Origin: Clostridium_AD sp050717515
GTDB taxonomy: Bacteria; Bacillota; Clostridia; Clostridiales; Clostridiaceae
DNA length: 64,000 nucleotides
Assembly (NCBI RefSeq): GCF_050717515.1
Contig: NZ_JBOITL010000032.1
Span: 310,001-374,000 of the forward strand
Reading direction: 5' to 3'
Position numbers and translations under genes: made by a program
Notes under the pieces: model-generated
The model's input: the letters and a program-made list of their open reading frames with translations, nothing else
What the model was told of the DNA's origin: nothing
Databases searched by the model: none
Shown: positions 26,284 through 35,250 of the stretch, piece by piece
Position numbering within the stretch: the stretch's first letter is position 1
How the letters are laid out: every line of letters begins with the position of its first letter

Positions 26284-27987
26284 TTAAATTAAGCCTTCTA
26301 AACTTGTATTGCTCAATAATTTTTTGATAATTGGTTCAGCTGGTAATGGTCTTCCACTATTTAGTGCTTTAATTGCATTTGCAACAACACGTATATCATA
26401 TTGGCTAGCATATATTTCAGGTGGATTTTTTTCAAGTCGGAGTAAAGTATATACAGCTATAATAGCAGAACGAACTGAATATTCAACAGTAAATACACAA
26501 TCATCTTTAATTTCTGCAAATTGACCTAAAAATGCAAGGTTTGTACTACCAACAGGTACAACTTGTGGTCTATCTCCTCTAACACGAGGCATAAATTGAC
26601 TTGTAATATAAGGCATAATAGAAGGAATTACAATACATGTTTCAATGTATTCCTGCATATCTTTTTCACCAATTCCTAAATGATATAAAAGCTCTTGTAA
26701 TAATTCTTTTCCAGTACAGTCGCTCATTTTCTTTTTAATGAAATCACCTTCATTATTAGGGAATAGTGCATATGCCCATAGAACTATTACATCATCAGGT
26801 TGATCAGTAAATTGAGGTTGTCTATTAACAGTAACACTTAATAACCAGTTTGAGTCTTTAACTGTTATTATTCCACCTGTTGCAGTTTGATGGGGAGCAA
26901 ACTCTCTTTCAGCAAATTTCTCCATAAGTTTTCTCATTTTAGGACCTTTAGCAGTTATTGTATATGATTCCCATGTAGTTTTATCAATATCACTACAGAA
27001 TACTTCTGGTTTTCCGAACGCGTCATCTTTTTTAGCTATTTTTTTCCACAGACTCCAGCATCCACCTTCACTTCTATCGAGTATAGGGGCTTTATCCATA
27101 TTTCCAAGTGTAGCATTTTCAGTCATAGATCCATTAGTAAAGAATACTAAATCATTTTCTGTAGTTTTAATAAGTTCTTCTTTTTTTCCATTATGAGTTA
27201 AATGAATTCCTGTAACTGTTTTTTTATCTGCAGTTATATCTATATCTAAATCAGTTACTTGAGTATTTAAGTCAAAGACTACTCCTTGTGACTCTAATAA
27301 TTTTTTTAGTGGAAGAATCATGGAATCGTATTGATTATATTTAGTGAAAACTAACCCTTCCATTTTACTCATTCCTGGCATTAAATGCATAAAACGATGC
27401 ATATAACGTTTCATTTCTACAAGAGCGTGCCAATTTTCAAATGCAAACATACTTCTCCAATATAACCAAAAATCAGTTTCCAAGAAGGAAGCATCGAAAA
27501 ATTGTTGAACAGTAGCTGCACCTAAAGAATCTTCTGTAGCAAGGAATAATTTAGTAAGTTGTTTAACATGATTTTCTCCTAGTCCAAGACTTGAAAAATT
27601 AAGTTTTTCTCCACGGTTAGCAATAGCTCGACAGTTAGAGTAGTTAGGGTCAGCTTTATTTAATTCGCTAAATTCATCTAAAACAGTTCGTCCAGGTTCT
27701 TCTAATGATGGCACTTTTCCGAATAAATCCCACATACATTCATAATGCTCTTCCATTTCTCTTCCGCCAAGTGCAACATATCCATTTTTTGCATTTCCAG
27801 AACCGTCCATAGAACCACCTAAAATATTTTTTTGTTCTAAAATAGTAATATTTTTACCCTCCATATGACCATCTCGAATTAGGTATTCAGCAGCCGCCAG
27901 TGAACCGATACCTCCACCAATTAGATATGCTTTTTTATTTTGAATTCCTTCAGGTTTTAATGTTTTAATTCTTTCATAATTTACCAC
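26284..27987 (-). CDS. ohyA: Oleate hydratase (myosin-cross-reactive antigen family)
   Basis: Adds water to the cis-9 double bond of unsaturated fatty acids, giving 10-hydroxy fatty acids; FAD-dependent. The 567 residues match the family. The FAD-binding Rossmann motif is LIGGGIGSLAAAEYL at about residues 22-36. GGREMEEHYECMWDLF and TKYNQYDSMILPL are strongly conserved family stretches; the latter holds the active-site Tyr region. The start is a GTG at 27987 with AAGGAGAT upstream. In gut and soil anaerobes the enzyme detoxifies free unsaturated fatty acids. The gene is transcribed alone. Confidence 0.94.
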   Translation of the reverse strand: MVNYERIKTLKPEGIQNKKAYLIGGGIGSLAAAEYLIRDGHMEGKNITILEQKNILGGSMDGSGNAKNGYVALGGREMEEHYECMWDLFGKVPSLEEPGRTVLDEFSELNKADPNYSNCRAIANRGEKLNFSSLGLGENHVKQLTKLFLATEDSLGAATVQQFFDASFLETDFWLYWRSMFAFENWHALVEMKRYMHRFMHLMPGMSKMEGLVFTKYNQYDSMILPLKKLLESQGVVFDLNTQVTDLDIDITADKKTVTGIHLTHNGKKEELIKTTENDLVFFTNGSMTENATLGNMDKAPILDRSEGGCWSLWKKIAKKDDAFGKPEVFCSDIDKTTWESYTITAKGPKMRKLMEKFAEREFAPHQTATGGIITVKDSNWLLSVTVNRQPQFTDQPDDVIVLWAYALFPNNEGDFIKKKMSDCTGKELLQELLYHLGIGEKDMQEYIETCIVIPSIMPYITSQFMPRVRGDRPQVVPVGSTNLAFLGQFAEIKDDCVFTVEYSVRSAIIAVYTLLRLEKNPPEIYASQYDIRVVANAIKALNSGRPLPAEPIIKKLLSNTSLEGLI

Positions 27988-28011
27988 AATTAATCTATCT
28001 CCTTTTAATTT

Positions 28012-28330
28012 AAAAATTTAAGTTTATTTATAGTAATCCAGTACTAAGTTTTTTATTTAGTACAAAAAAATTGTATTGGATTATTTATAACAATAATATG
28101 ATTTTTATAAAGGAGAGTAAATCATCAAAAGAGGTCGATTGTGCAAATTTGCAACAAAATCTTTGATTTGTGAAAGTTAATCTTCAAAGTGAACTCAATC
28201 TAAAACATATTATTGATAATAAACTTGGTATCCATTTGCCCTAATCTGAAAGTAATAGATTTCAATACTTATAAGAATATTGTGGCTTATACTTTTAAGA
28301 TGATTCTTCATATATTACATTACATTACAT
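28012..28330. other. Intergenic region upstream of oleate hydratase
   Basis: About 320 bases, very A/T-rich. It must contain the minus-strand hydratase promoter; no clear boxes were singled out. Short open stretches without ribosome sites are present on both strands and look like chance. Confidence 0.4.
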
Positions 28331-28576
28331 TTAATAATATCCTCCGTTTTCAGGAGGTAACTTCTTATATTCTTCTTTGTTATTTATTGTTTCTTGAATT
28401 TTTTTAAATAAATCTCTAAATTGAATAACCTCTTTAGTTTCAGAAACATTTTCATCTTTCCAATATATATTTTTTTCTTTACCATCAATTACAATTTTTA
28501 TAGAATAAGTATAAAAAGGAGTTTGTCGTATATTACTGTTGGGATTAAAATTTTCAGGATAATTAAAAATATTCAT
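28331..28576 (-). CDS. Small hypothetical protein
   Basis: About 81 residues, not recognised. It is polar with one charged amphipathic helix (EVIQFRDLFKKIQETINNKE) and ends KKLPPENGGYY, a C-terminal pattern I associate with small clostridial hypothetical proteins. The ATG at 28576 has only a weak AGGTAAG before it; an in-frame GTG at 28588 is an alternative. The weak start leaves open that it is an N-terminally truncated gene. Confidence 0.45.
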   Translation of the reverse strand: MNIFNYPENFNPNSNIRQTPFYTYSIKIVIDGKEKNIYWKDENVSETKEVIQFRDLFKKIQETINNKEEYKKLPPENGGYY

Positions 28577-28668
28577 CTTACCTAACACAATTAGTTATAG
28601 TATAATTATATCTTATAAGTATATATTTTGAAATTAAGTTATATATAATTTTTTGAGGGGGTAATATA

Positions 28669-29883
28669 GTGAATAAAAATAAAGTAAGTGTACTTATACT
28701 GTGCATATTAGTTTCTCTTTCGCCAACATTAGTCTATTCCTATGAAAAAATAGCTAATGTAGATAAGTCCAATGTTTGCCTAAGTGCAACAAAAACAAAT
28801 AAATCCAATGAAAATTCTATGGAAATAAATTTTCCGTCAAAGATTTCCAAAGTGTTTCCTGATCCTGTTTTAGCAAAAATTGTTGCAGAAAAGCTGAAGA
28901 AAAATGTAGATGGTATAGTAACTAAAAAAGAGCTCGCAGGGATTAAAGGTGAATTTGACTGCCACCCTGGTGATATGGCTATCTTGACTGGGATTGGATA
29001 CTTAACGGGTATAACAAGTTTAAATTGCTACAAAAATAACGTAACAACAATACCTGCTGAAATAGGAAAATTAACTAATTTAGAAGCTCTTGATTTTTGC
29101 AAAGCTTTTTCTGTTAAAAATATACCACCTGAAATAGGCAAATTGCGAAAACTAAAATATATACGTTTTGGCTTAAATCAACTTGAATCGATACCTAAAG
29201 AGATTGGAAATTTGATTAATTTACAATTTCTTATGCTTTCTAACAATAATATTCGTTCTATACCAAAGGAAATCGGAAATTTAAAAAAGCTAGAGACATT
29301 AGATATTCATTCAACTGGCTTAACTTCCGTCCCTGAAAGTATTTCAAATTTAACAAATCTTATAGAATTAGATATTAGTCATAATAATCTTACACAATTA
29401 CCTAAGAATATTGGAAATTTAAAAAAGCTTAAAACATTTAATTTATTTAATAATAAACTGACTTCCATTCCAGCTAGCATAGGAAACATGCTTGAATTAA
29501 CTGACTTAAATGTTTTTGATAATTACAAGTTAAATGAAAATTATAAAAAATATCTACCTAAAAGACATGATATAAAGCTAGAAGTATCATTAGGTAAAAG
29601 TTGTATTATCACTTTACCTTTTAGTAATAGACCCAAAAATAGTATAATCACTTATGATTTTAAACGCGCAGATGAAACTAACAGTATAACTCCTTATATT
29701 GGCATGTATTATTCATATTATGATTATGTAAATATAAAACCTGAAATTTTAAAGAATAATAAAGTAAAGCTAAATAGTAATTTATTTAAAAAGAAAGGCT
29801 CATATATATTTAGAATTGTTGTGAAAAACAAAAATAGTGGACCTGCTTTTAATGTTTATAAATGGAGCATAATTGTAAAATAA
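28669..29883 (+). CDS. Secreted leucine-rich-repeat protein
   Basis: An exported protein of 404 residues. A signal peptide (about 1-26) is followed by a linker, then about eight leucine-rich repeats of 23 residues between residues 110 and 290. The repeat consensus is L-x-x-L-x-x-N-x-L-x-x-I-P-x-x-I-G-N-L, as in SIPKEIGNLKKLETLDI. The last 100 residues form a separate, probably beta-sandwich region ending YKWSIIVK. The start is a GTG preceded by GAGGGGG. Such proteins usually bind other proteins at the surface. No transmembrane or sortase anchor is seen. Confidence 0.85.
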   Translation: MNKNKVSVLILCILVSLSPTLVYSYEKIANVDKSNVCLSATKTNKSNENSMEINFPSKISKVFPDPVLAKIVAEKLKKNVDGIVTKKELAGIKGEFDCHPGDMAILTGIGYLTGITSLNCYKNNVTTIPAEIGKLTNLEALDFCKAFSVKNIPPEIGKLRKLKYIRFGLNQLESIPKEIGNLINLQFLMLSNNNIRSIPKEIGNLKKLETLDIHSTGLTSVPESISNLTNLIELDISHNNLTQLPKNIGNLKKLKTFNLFNNKLTSIPASIGNMLELTDLNVFDNYKLNENYKKYLPKRHDIKLEVSLGKSCIITLPFSNRPKNSIITYDFKRADETNSITPYIGMYYSYYDYVNIKPEILKNNKVKLNSNLFKKKGSYIFRIVVKNKNSGPAFNVYKWSIIVK

Positions 29884-29887
29884 ATTT

Positions 29888-30088
29888 TTAGTAAGTAATA
29901 ACAGCTATCTTTTTATTATTTACTGTTTCTATAGTCTTTAACTCCAACGGTTTTCCATTAAAATACTTAGTTGATATAGTGCTAAGTATTTTCTTTATAT
30001 TATCAGCCACCCGCAAAGCAACTGTCTTAATCTCTTCTTCACTTATAACTTCATAATCAATATTTTTAGTTACTATTTCTTTCTTTAA
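29888..30088 (-). pseudogene. Open frame without start, possible broken gene end
   Basis: Sixty-six open codons on the minus strand begin immediately after a stop and end at 29888-29890. They encode an alpha/beta pattern, VISEEEIKTVALRVADNIKK then KYFNGKPLELKTIE and KKIAVITY. It follows the lipoprotein gene by one reading frame shift, near an eight-base A tract. A single base change would not rejoin them because an in-frame stop remains. It looks like the remaining C-terminus of another protein. Confidence 0.35.
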
Positions 30089-30738
30089 TTAATTTTTTTT
30101 ATAATATAATCAGTATTCATATATCCTTCTTCTTTGCTGATAATCCATTGTCCTTTTTCGTCTTTACATAACTCATATTTAATTCCACAATTTTCTAAAT
30201 CAAAGTTGGAATCAATATTGTCAATATTATCAATACTAACTTTTTCAACATTAACAACTTTCCTATTTTCCTCATCTACTAATAACTTCATTTTTGAATT
30301 TTCAGTTACACAAGTTGCCTCACAAAAGGTTAATCCCTGTATTCTACCTAATTCTCCATCTATATAAACAAGCCCCAACATTGCTAATTCTTTCTTAATC
30401 ACATCTTGTGAATAATATTTTTTTAGTTTTTTAAATTCTTTTCCATTAGGGTATTTAGAACTTTCTATTTTCTTTACAATGTATTTTCCATTAACTAAGC
30501 CGATTGTCTGATTAGTTGTCTTAAATGATCCATTAAGCCAATCATCCATCCAACTATTAGCCTCTACTAAAATTTTTTTTATTTCCAGTACTCCAAACTT
30601 ATTTTTAGTAGCTTTTGTTACTATTTGATTCTTATTATTTTGAACTTCAACAGTTTGACTTGTGTTCGTGTTTGAACATCCCACTAAACTTCCAATTGAT
30701 AAAGTTCCAATACATAATAATGATAAAAATTTTTTCAT
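30085..30738 (-). CDS. Putative lipoprotein, unknown function
   Basis: A 217-residue exported lipoprotein. The signal peptide ends in the lipobox SLVGCS with Cys near residue 22. The mature part is polar and not recognised; it has a WMDDWLNGSFKTTNQTIGLV segment and ends EGYMNTDYIIKKIN. The ATG at 30738 is chosen because GGGAGGG lies upstream; a frame-open extension to 30849 would hide the signal peptide. An open but startless frame follows at its 3' end. Confidence 0.7.
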   Translation of the reverse strand: MKKFLSLLCIGTLSIGSLVGCSNTNTSQTVEVQNNKNQIVTKATKNKFGVLEIKKILVEANSWMDDWLNGSFKTTNQTIGLVNGKYIVKKIESSKYPNGKEFKKLKKYYSQDVIKKELAMLGLVYIDGELGRIQGLTFCEATCVTENSKMKLLVDEENRKVVNVEKVSIDNIDNIDSNFDLENCGIKYELCKDEKGQWIISKEEGYMNTDYIIKKIN

Positions 30739-31011
30739 AATCACTTTCCCTCCCAAAAACTTATATAAATTACTCTTTTTATATGGTTTAGGATAACAAT
30801 TAATTAAAAAAACAGCTACATGATAGTATTTACCCTTAAATAATGTCACGTAAATACAACCGTACTCCTATACCTAATATTTTATCATATTAAATAGAAG
30901 TTAGTTACTTTTTTTGAATTTATTATAATATATTCTTAAAGAGGTACAGTAATGAATAAGGGGGCTTTTTTCAACAACGGGACGCCTTACTTATATTGAT
31001 TTTTGTAAAAA
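30739..31011. other. Intergenic region between lipoprotein gene and marR operator
   Basis: About 270 bases without a credible gene. It holds the minus-strand promoter area of the lipoprotein gene. Nothing else was distinguished. Confidence 0.4.
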
Positions 31012-31062
31012 ATAGTTGCCTAAGAAACTAGTATGAAGTATAATAGTTTCTTGGGCAACTAT
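31012..31062 (+). promoter_or_regulatory. MarR promoter with paired operators
   Basis: Promoter boxes TTGCCT (31016-31021) and TATAAT (31039-31044) have a 17-base spacer. Two 18-base sites, TAGTTGCCTAAGAAACTA (31013-31030) and TAGTTTCTTGGGCAACTA (31044-31061), are inverted copies of each other with one mismatch. Each has the half-site form TAGTT-N8-AACTA. One covers the -35 box and the other the start region, about three helical turns apart. This fits autorepression by the MarR protein. Confidence 0.75.
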
Positions 31063-31079
31063 TATGGGAGGAGGAAAAT

Positions 31080-31508
31080 ATGCGTAAAATAATAGGAAGA
31101 AATATTTCAATATTATATAGAAATGAAAATAATTTTGTAGATGCTAAGCTAAAAAAATACAATCTAAATAAAGTTCAAGCGGAAGTATTGTTATTTTTAA
31201 GGGATGATAATGGGGCTAACCTAACCGAAATAAACGAATTGTTTTTATTTAATAAGGCCACTATAACAAAAATAATCACCCATCTTGAAAAATATAATTA
31301 TGTTAATAGAGTAATTAGTGAAAGTGATAGACGAGAAAAGGGAATATATTTAACCGATAAAGGAAGAAATATATTTTCTAGCATTACAGAAGTCTTGAAG
31401 GGATGGGAAGATATTCTCATTGATAACATTCCTAATTCTGATATTGAAAAAATAAGAAGCATACTAGCCGAAATGGTAGATAATGTAACGACATTGAAGG
31501 AGAATTAA
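31080..31508 (+). CDS. MarR-family regulator
   Basis: A 142-residue winged-helix regulator. The recognition region reads NLTEINELFLFNKATITKII, followed by the wing ESDRREKGIYLTDKGR. GGAGGAGG precedes the ATG. It is followed after two bases by a MATE efflux gene, so it most likely represses its own operon through the paired operators just upstream. Release would follow binding of a drug or metabolite exported by the pump. Confidence 0.9.
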   Translation: MRKIIGRNISILYRNENNFVDAKLKKYNLNKVQAEVLLFLRDDNGANLTEINELFLFNKATITKIITHLEKYNYVNRVISESDRREKGIYLTDKGRNIFSSITEVLKGWEDILIDNIPNSDIEKIRSILAEMVDNVTTLKEN

Positions 31509-31510
31509 AA

Positions 31511-32908
31511 ATGAAAGAAAATATGTATAAACTAGGGAATATGGATATAAAGAAGCTGATCATAAAAATGTCATTGCCAGCAATGCTGTCGATGATTGTG
31601 CAAGCGCTATATAATGTTGTAGACAGTATATTTGTAGCAAAAATATCAGAGCAGGCGCTTACGGCTTTGTCCATAGCTTTTCCAATACAACTTATAATAG
31701 TATCAATATTTGTGGGGCTTGGCGTGGGGATTAACTCATTTATGTCAAGAAAGCTAGGCGAGGGGAACAAAAATGATGCGATAAATACGGCGGAACATGG
31801 TTTTGCAATAGGTATTATATTGTGGATTATCCTTGCGATTTGTTCGGCATTTGTACCCGAAATGTTTTCTAAGCTGTTTACTGAGGACCCTGTTGTTATT
31901 AAATATGCAGTACAGTATACTAGGATTATTATGCTGTTTTCATTTGGTAGCATTATATCAGAAGTGTGTATGAATATTTTAAGATCAACTGGTGACATGT
32001 TAAGTTCTATGAAAATACAGTTATTAGGTGCGATAACCAACATTGTTCTTGATCCAATTCTTATTTTCGGGTTGTTATTCTTCCCTAAATTAGGTGTGAA
32101 GGGGGCAGCAATAGCAACGGTCATTGGTCAAATAAGTGCTATGCTATATGCACTTAAACTCGTACTTAGAAATAAAAATGGACTAAAACTAAATTTAAAG
32201 AAATTTCATTATAGTAGCGACATCACAGGTGAAATATTCAAAGTTGGAATCCCTGCTATGTTTATGCAAATGTTGGGATCCATAATGGTATCTGGTATCA
32301 ATTTGATTTTAGCAGGTTTTTCTGGAACTGCTGTTGCAGTATTTGGTGCATACTTCAAATTACAGTCTTTTATATATATGCCTGTATTCGGTTTGACACA
32401 GGGGATCATGCCTATAGTTGGCTATAATTATGGGGCTAAAAATAAGCATAGGGTACTCGAAACTGTCAAGTATGGTTGCATATTTGCGTGCGCAATAATG
32501 CTGGTTGGTACAACTGTATTTGTAATATTTCCGAGGCAATTGCTTATGCTATTTAGCAGTACACAACAGATGGAGGCAATTGGGATTGAGTGTTTGAGGA
32601 TTATCAGTGTAGGTTTTGCGTTTTCTGGGATAGCAATAGTTCTTTCTACGGTTTTTCAAGCGCTTGGTAAAGCAGCAGTAAGCCTTATTATATCTTTTGC
32701 AAGACAGATTATTATTTTAATACCATTGGCATTTATTCTAAGTAAATTAATTGGATTAACCGGAATATGGATATCATTTCCAATATCGGAAGCGACTTCT
32801 TTAATAATTTCGGGGTACTTTGCAATTAAAGTATATCGAGAAAAAATTCAAAATTTAGAGGGCGAAATACAAGTTGCTAGTAACTGCGATTTGGTAGAAG
32901 ATATATAA
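31511..32908 (+). CDS. MATE-family multidrug efflux transporter
   Basis: A 12-helix cation-coupled exporter of 465 residues. The opening IKMSLPAMLSMIVQALYNVV and the mirrored second-half segment VGIPAMFMQMLGSIMVSGIN show the two internal repeats of MatE domains. It belongs to the NorM/DinF side of the family. The start codon follows the marR stop by two bases with AAGGAG inside the end of marR. A strong terminator follows. Substrate is unknown; cationic drugs or secondary metabolites are usual. Confidence 0.92.
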   Translation: MKENMYKLGNMDIKKLIIKMSLPAMLSMIVQALYNVVDSIFVAKISEQALTALSIAFPIQLIIVSIFVGLGVGINSFMSRKLGEGNKNDAINTAEHGFAIGIILWIILAICSAFVPEMFSKLFTEDPVVIKYAVQYTRIIMLFSFGSIISEVCMNILRSTGDMLSSMKIQLLGAITNIVLDPILIFGLLFFPKLGVKGAAIATVIGQISAMLYALKLVLRNKNGLKLNLKKFHYSSDITGEIFKVGIPAMFMQMLGSIMVSGINLILAGFSGTAVAVFGAYFKLQSFIYMPVFGLTQGIMPIVGYNYGAKNKHRVLETVKYGCIFACAIMLVGTTVFVIFPRQLLMLFSSTQQMEAIGIECLRIISVGFAFSGIAIVLSTVFQALGKAAVSLIISFARQIIILIPLAFILSKLIGLTGIWISFPISEATSLIISGYFAIKVYREKIQNLEGEIQVASNCDLVEDI

Positions 32909-32989
32909 AACGCAATTAATTGTTGCAAAGCTTTCATTTTTAATTTATTATGAATAAATTTAGGGATGGTTTAACTGGTCAATAACATA

Positions 32990-33030
32990 AAAAGTTCAAA
33001 GGATATCATTTCTATCCTTTGAACTTTTAA
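32990..33030 (+). terminator. Terminator of the marR-MATE operon
   Basis: AAAAGTTCAAAGGATA (32990-33005) pairs with its complement at 33013-33028 around a seven-base loop, with a T-run in the right arm. Confidence 0.85.
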
Positions 33031-33122
33031 AATAGGATGTGATATAAATTATTTTTCTAAAATCTATTAGTACATGTATTATAAATTTATTTAAATATTT
33101 CTTTTCATTTTTTATATCTCTA

Positions 33123-33806
33123 ATGTTTATATTCTTTTTGCAAGATATGATGGGATTTAATGATGATATTGGATTTTCTTTTGGATTATTATTATCAACG
33201 ATTTGCTTTTTTTTATTGTTAAAGATGGAACATAAATCACCAATGCAATTTTTACAATTACATAAAATTAATTTTAAAATTATTCCATCCATAATAATTT
33301 TAAGTATATGTATCATTTTTTTTGATATAGGATTTGGTACTTTATTAATACAATTTTTCGAAAATAATATCTTTAGTGATATTCCGCTATGCTTTTCTAG
33401 TATAATCCACATAGTTTTTTTAGCTCCTATTTGTGAAGAAATTTTTTTTAGAGGAATTATATTTACAAAATGTAAATATATAATGCCAGATTTCATAGCA
33501 ATTCTAATACAATCTTTCATATTTGGGATTAGTCATGGAGCCTTATCTGGAAATATTATACAAAGCTTGTTAGCTATGATTTCAGGAATAATTTTTGCTT
33601 TAATATATAACTATACAAATAATTTAACAATATCAATTTTACTCCACATTTCTATTAACCTCTTACTAGTAATAGTAAATTTATTACATTTTGCTATTAA
33701 TATTTATCCTATTACTTATATAATACTATCTATTTTATTTTTATTCTTATACTTATACTTATTAAAATATAAGAACAGAAAAATGTATTACTGTTGCAAA
33801 AAGTAA
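33123..33806 (+). CDS. CPBP-family intramembrane metalloprotease (second)
   Basis: A membrane protease-like protein with about seven helices. The CPBP motifs are CEEIFFRG, FGISHG and LHISIN. The ATG at 33123 has no ribosome site. The frame stays open upstream to base 33048, adding a hydrophobic/basic stretch that would complete the first helix, and AGGATGTGAT lies before an ATT at 33048. A non-AUG start is therefore possible. It is flanked by terminators on both sides. Function is unknown; family members process lipidated or bacteriocin-like peptides. Confidence 0.78.
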   Translation: MFIFFLQDMMGFNDDIGFSFGLLLSTICFFLLLKMEHKSPMQFLQLHKINFKIIPSIIILSICIIFFDIGFGTLLIQFFENNIFSDIPLCFSSIIHIVFLAPICEEIFFRGIIFTKCKYIMPDFIAILIQSFIFGISHGALSGNIIQSLLAMISGIIFALIYNYTNNLTISILLHISINLLLVIVNLLHFAINIYPITYIILSILFLFLYLYLLKYKNRKMYYCCKK

Positions 33807-33842
33807 TACATTAAAATGAATAAATCTCAAGCATTAATGATA

Positions 33843-33892
33843 ATAGATAGCAACAAAAACTGTTCCAGTTTTTGTTGCTATCTATTTCTTTG
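33843..33892 (+). terminator. Terminator after the second CPBP gene
   Basis: A 20-base near-perfect stem (AATAGATAGCAACAAAAACTG and complement) with a three-base loop is followed by TTTCTTT. It may also serve the converging minus-strand regulator gene. Confidence 0.85.
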
Positions 33893-33935
33893 GCCTTTGT
33901 TTTATTGCTAAGCAACGCTACATTGGTTCCTATTG

Positions 33936-35250
33936 TTATTTTTTATTTTCATCTAATACAAAATCTAATAGACCACTTATACCTTCGGTGTCTTTAATAT
34001 TGTTATAAAATCTAATAAGCTTATATACTACTATATCGTTACGGGGCATAATATCTAATGATATTAATTCTAGAATTTCATTTTTAAAATCATTTATTTC
34101 AGATAAATTTTGTTCTTTTACAAGTATGTCTAAAAACTCATCCAATGAATATTCTAATATCTGTTTGTCTCTATATTGTTTGCATGTTTTAATAGATTTT
34201 TTATAGTATTCTTTTGATAGCTCAATGTTATTAATTAGGCTGCAAGCTACACCTATTTGTTTGTATATACCACATAGATAAGGGCTTTCGAGTGTAGTGT
34301 TTTTATTTAATAGGTATAAAAGTTTATCTATATATACTTTTATATTTTTAGTATCTTTTAATGTTGTATATATATCAAGTGTATTACCTATAATAAGTAG
34401 TGTTTTTTCATGCTCTGTTTCATCAAGAGCATCTAATAAATTTTTATTAATTTGTAATGCATCATTGAAAAAATTCTGTAACCTGTAACAGGAGGCTTTT
34501 AATGAATTAAGTTTAAATATATTTTGCTTGGTTAAATTTTTAAGTGTTTTTTCAATATGATTAAGCTCATTTAATGTATTACTATAATCGCCAAGATTAA
34601 TATAGCATAGGGCATTATTAAATAATATTTTATATACTAAATCTTCTGGCACATTATTGTTATAAATAAGAGCTAGACTGTTAAAATCTAAAGCTTCTTT
34701 ATATCTAGTAAGTCGTATACATACATTGCCTATCTTTTGAAGAAGATTAAAAATCCTAATATCATTAAATAATCTATTATGATGTTCAAAAGCTTTTATA
34801 TAGTAGGTGTAGCTCTTATAATATTCCTTTTGATTTTTTAGTATATCCCCTATTTTTTCGAAAATCAAACTTTTTTTCTCAGGTATATCTTGATTCATTA
34901 AGAATAAATCTATTTCTTTAATGTCTTCTGTGAAATTTTTCAAAATATTATTTTCATTATTATTTAAGAAATTAATATATTCATCAGCAATTTTATTAGC
35001 TTGAATGGTTACGTCTTCTAGTAAGTAAGCTGCTGTTAAGTGAAAGTCTATGTTTCTTTCTTTACATATCTTATTTATATTTTCAGCAAGTATTTCCGCC
35101 ACCTTTTGAGAAAGTCCGCACTTGTCATTTTCTATTACACTTATAAGTTCTCTTGTTATCTCACCTCCTGTTATCTCATGTTGCCTAATTTTAAACCCTT
35201 TTCTAATTTTTTTTTAACTTTTTTCCTGGCGATAAAATTTCTCTATTCAT
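33936..35250 (-). CDS. XRE-TPR regulator of RRNPP type, frameshifted near its start
   Basis: The intact part (35102-33936, 388 codons) is a helical-repeat protein with TPR-like units such as KYYKSYTYYIKAFEHH-style segments and YKEALDFNSLALIYN. Upstream, the same frame continues open through KGFKIRQHEITGGEITRELI and VIENDKCGLSQKVAEIL, which is an XRE DNA-binding domain lacking its start. A proper start exists at ATG 35250 with AAAAGGAG, encoding MNREILSPGKKLKK. A nine-base A tract at 35207-35215 puts the two pieces out of frame; eight As would join them into about 437 residues. This is a homopolymer error, a phase-variable switch or a recent loss. A GTG at 35102 could give only a repeat-domain protein. 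RRNPP regulators usually sense signalling peptides. Confidence 0.7.
35207..35215 (-). other. Nine-base A tract causing a one-base frameshift
   Basis: On the minus strand TT-AAAAAAAAA-TTAG places a TAG stop after codon 15 of the regulator gene. Removing one A restores the open frame into the XRE and TPR domains. The tract is T9 on the plus strand. Confidence 0.75.

Noticed and set aside
31432..32124. 230-codon minus-strand frame opposite the MATE transporter
   Set aside because: Shadow of a complete 12-helix transporter; no start signals or family resemblance.
32996..33520. 174-codon minus-strand frame opposite the second CPBP gene
   Set aside because: The plus strand has all three CPBP motifs. 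The antisense frame is rich in Ile/Lys/Asn without domain features and starts inside a terminator region.
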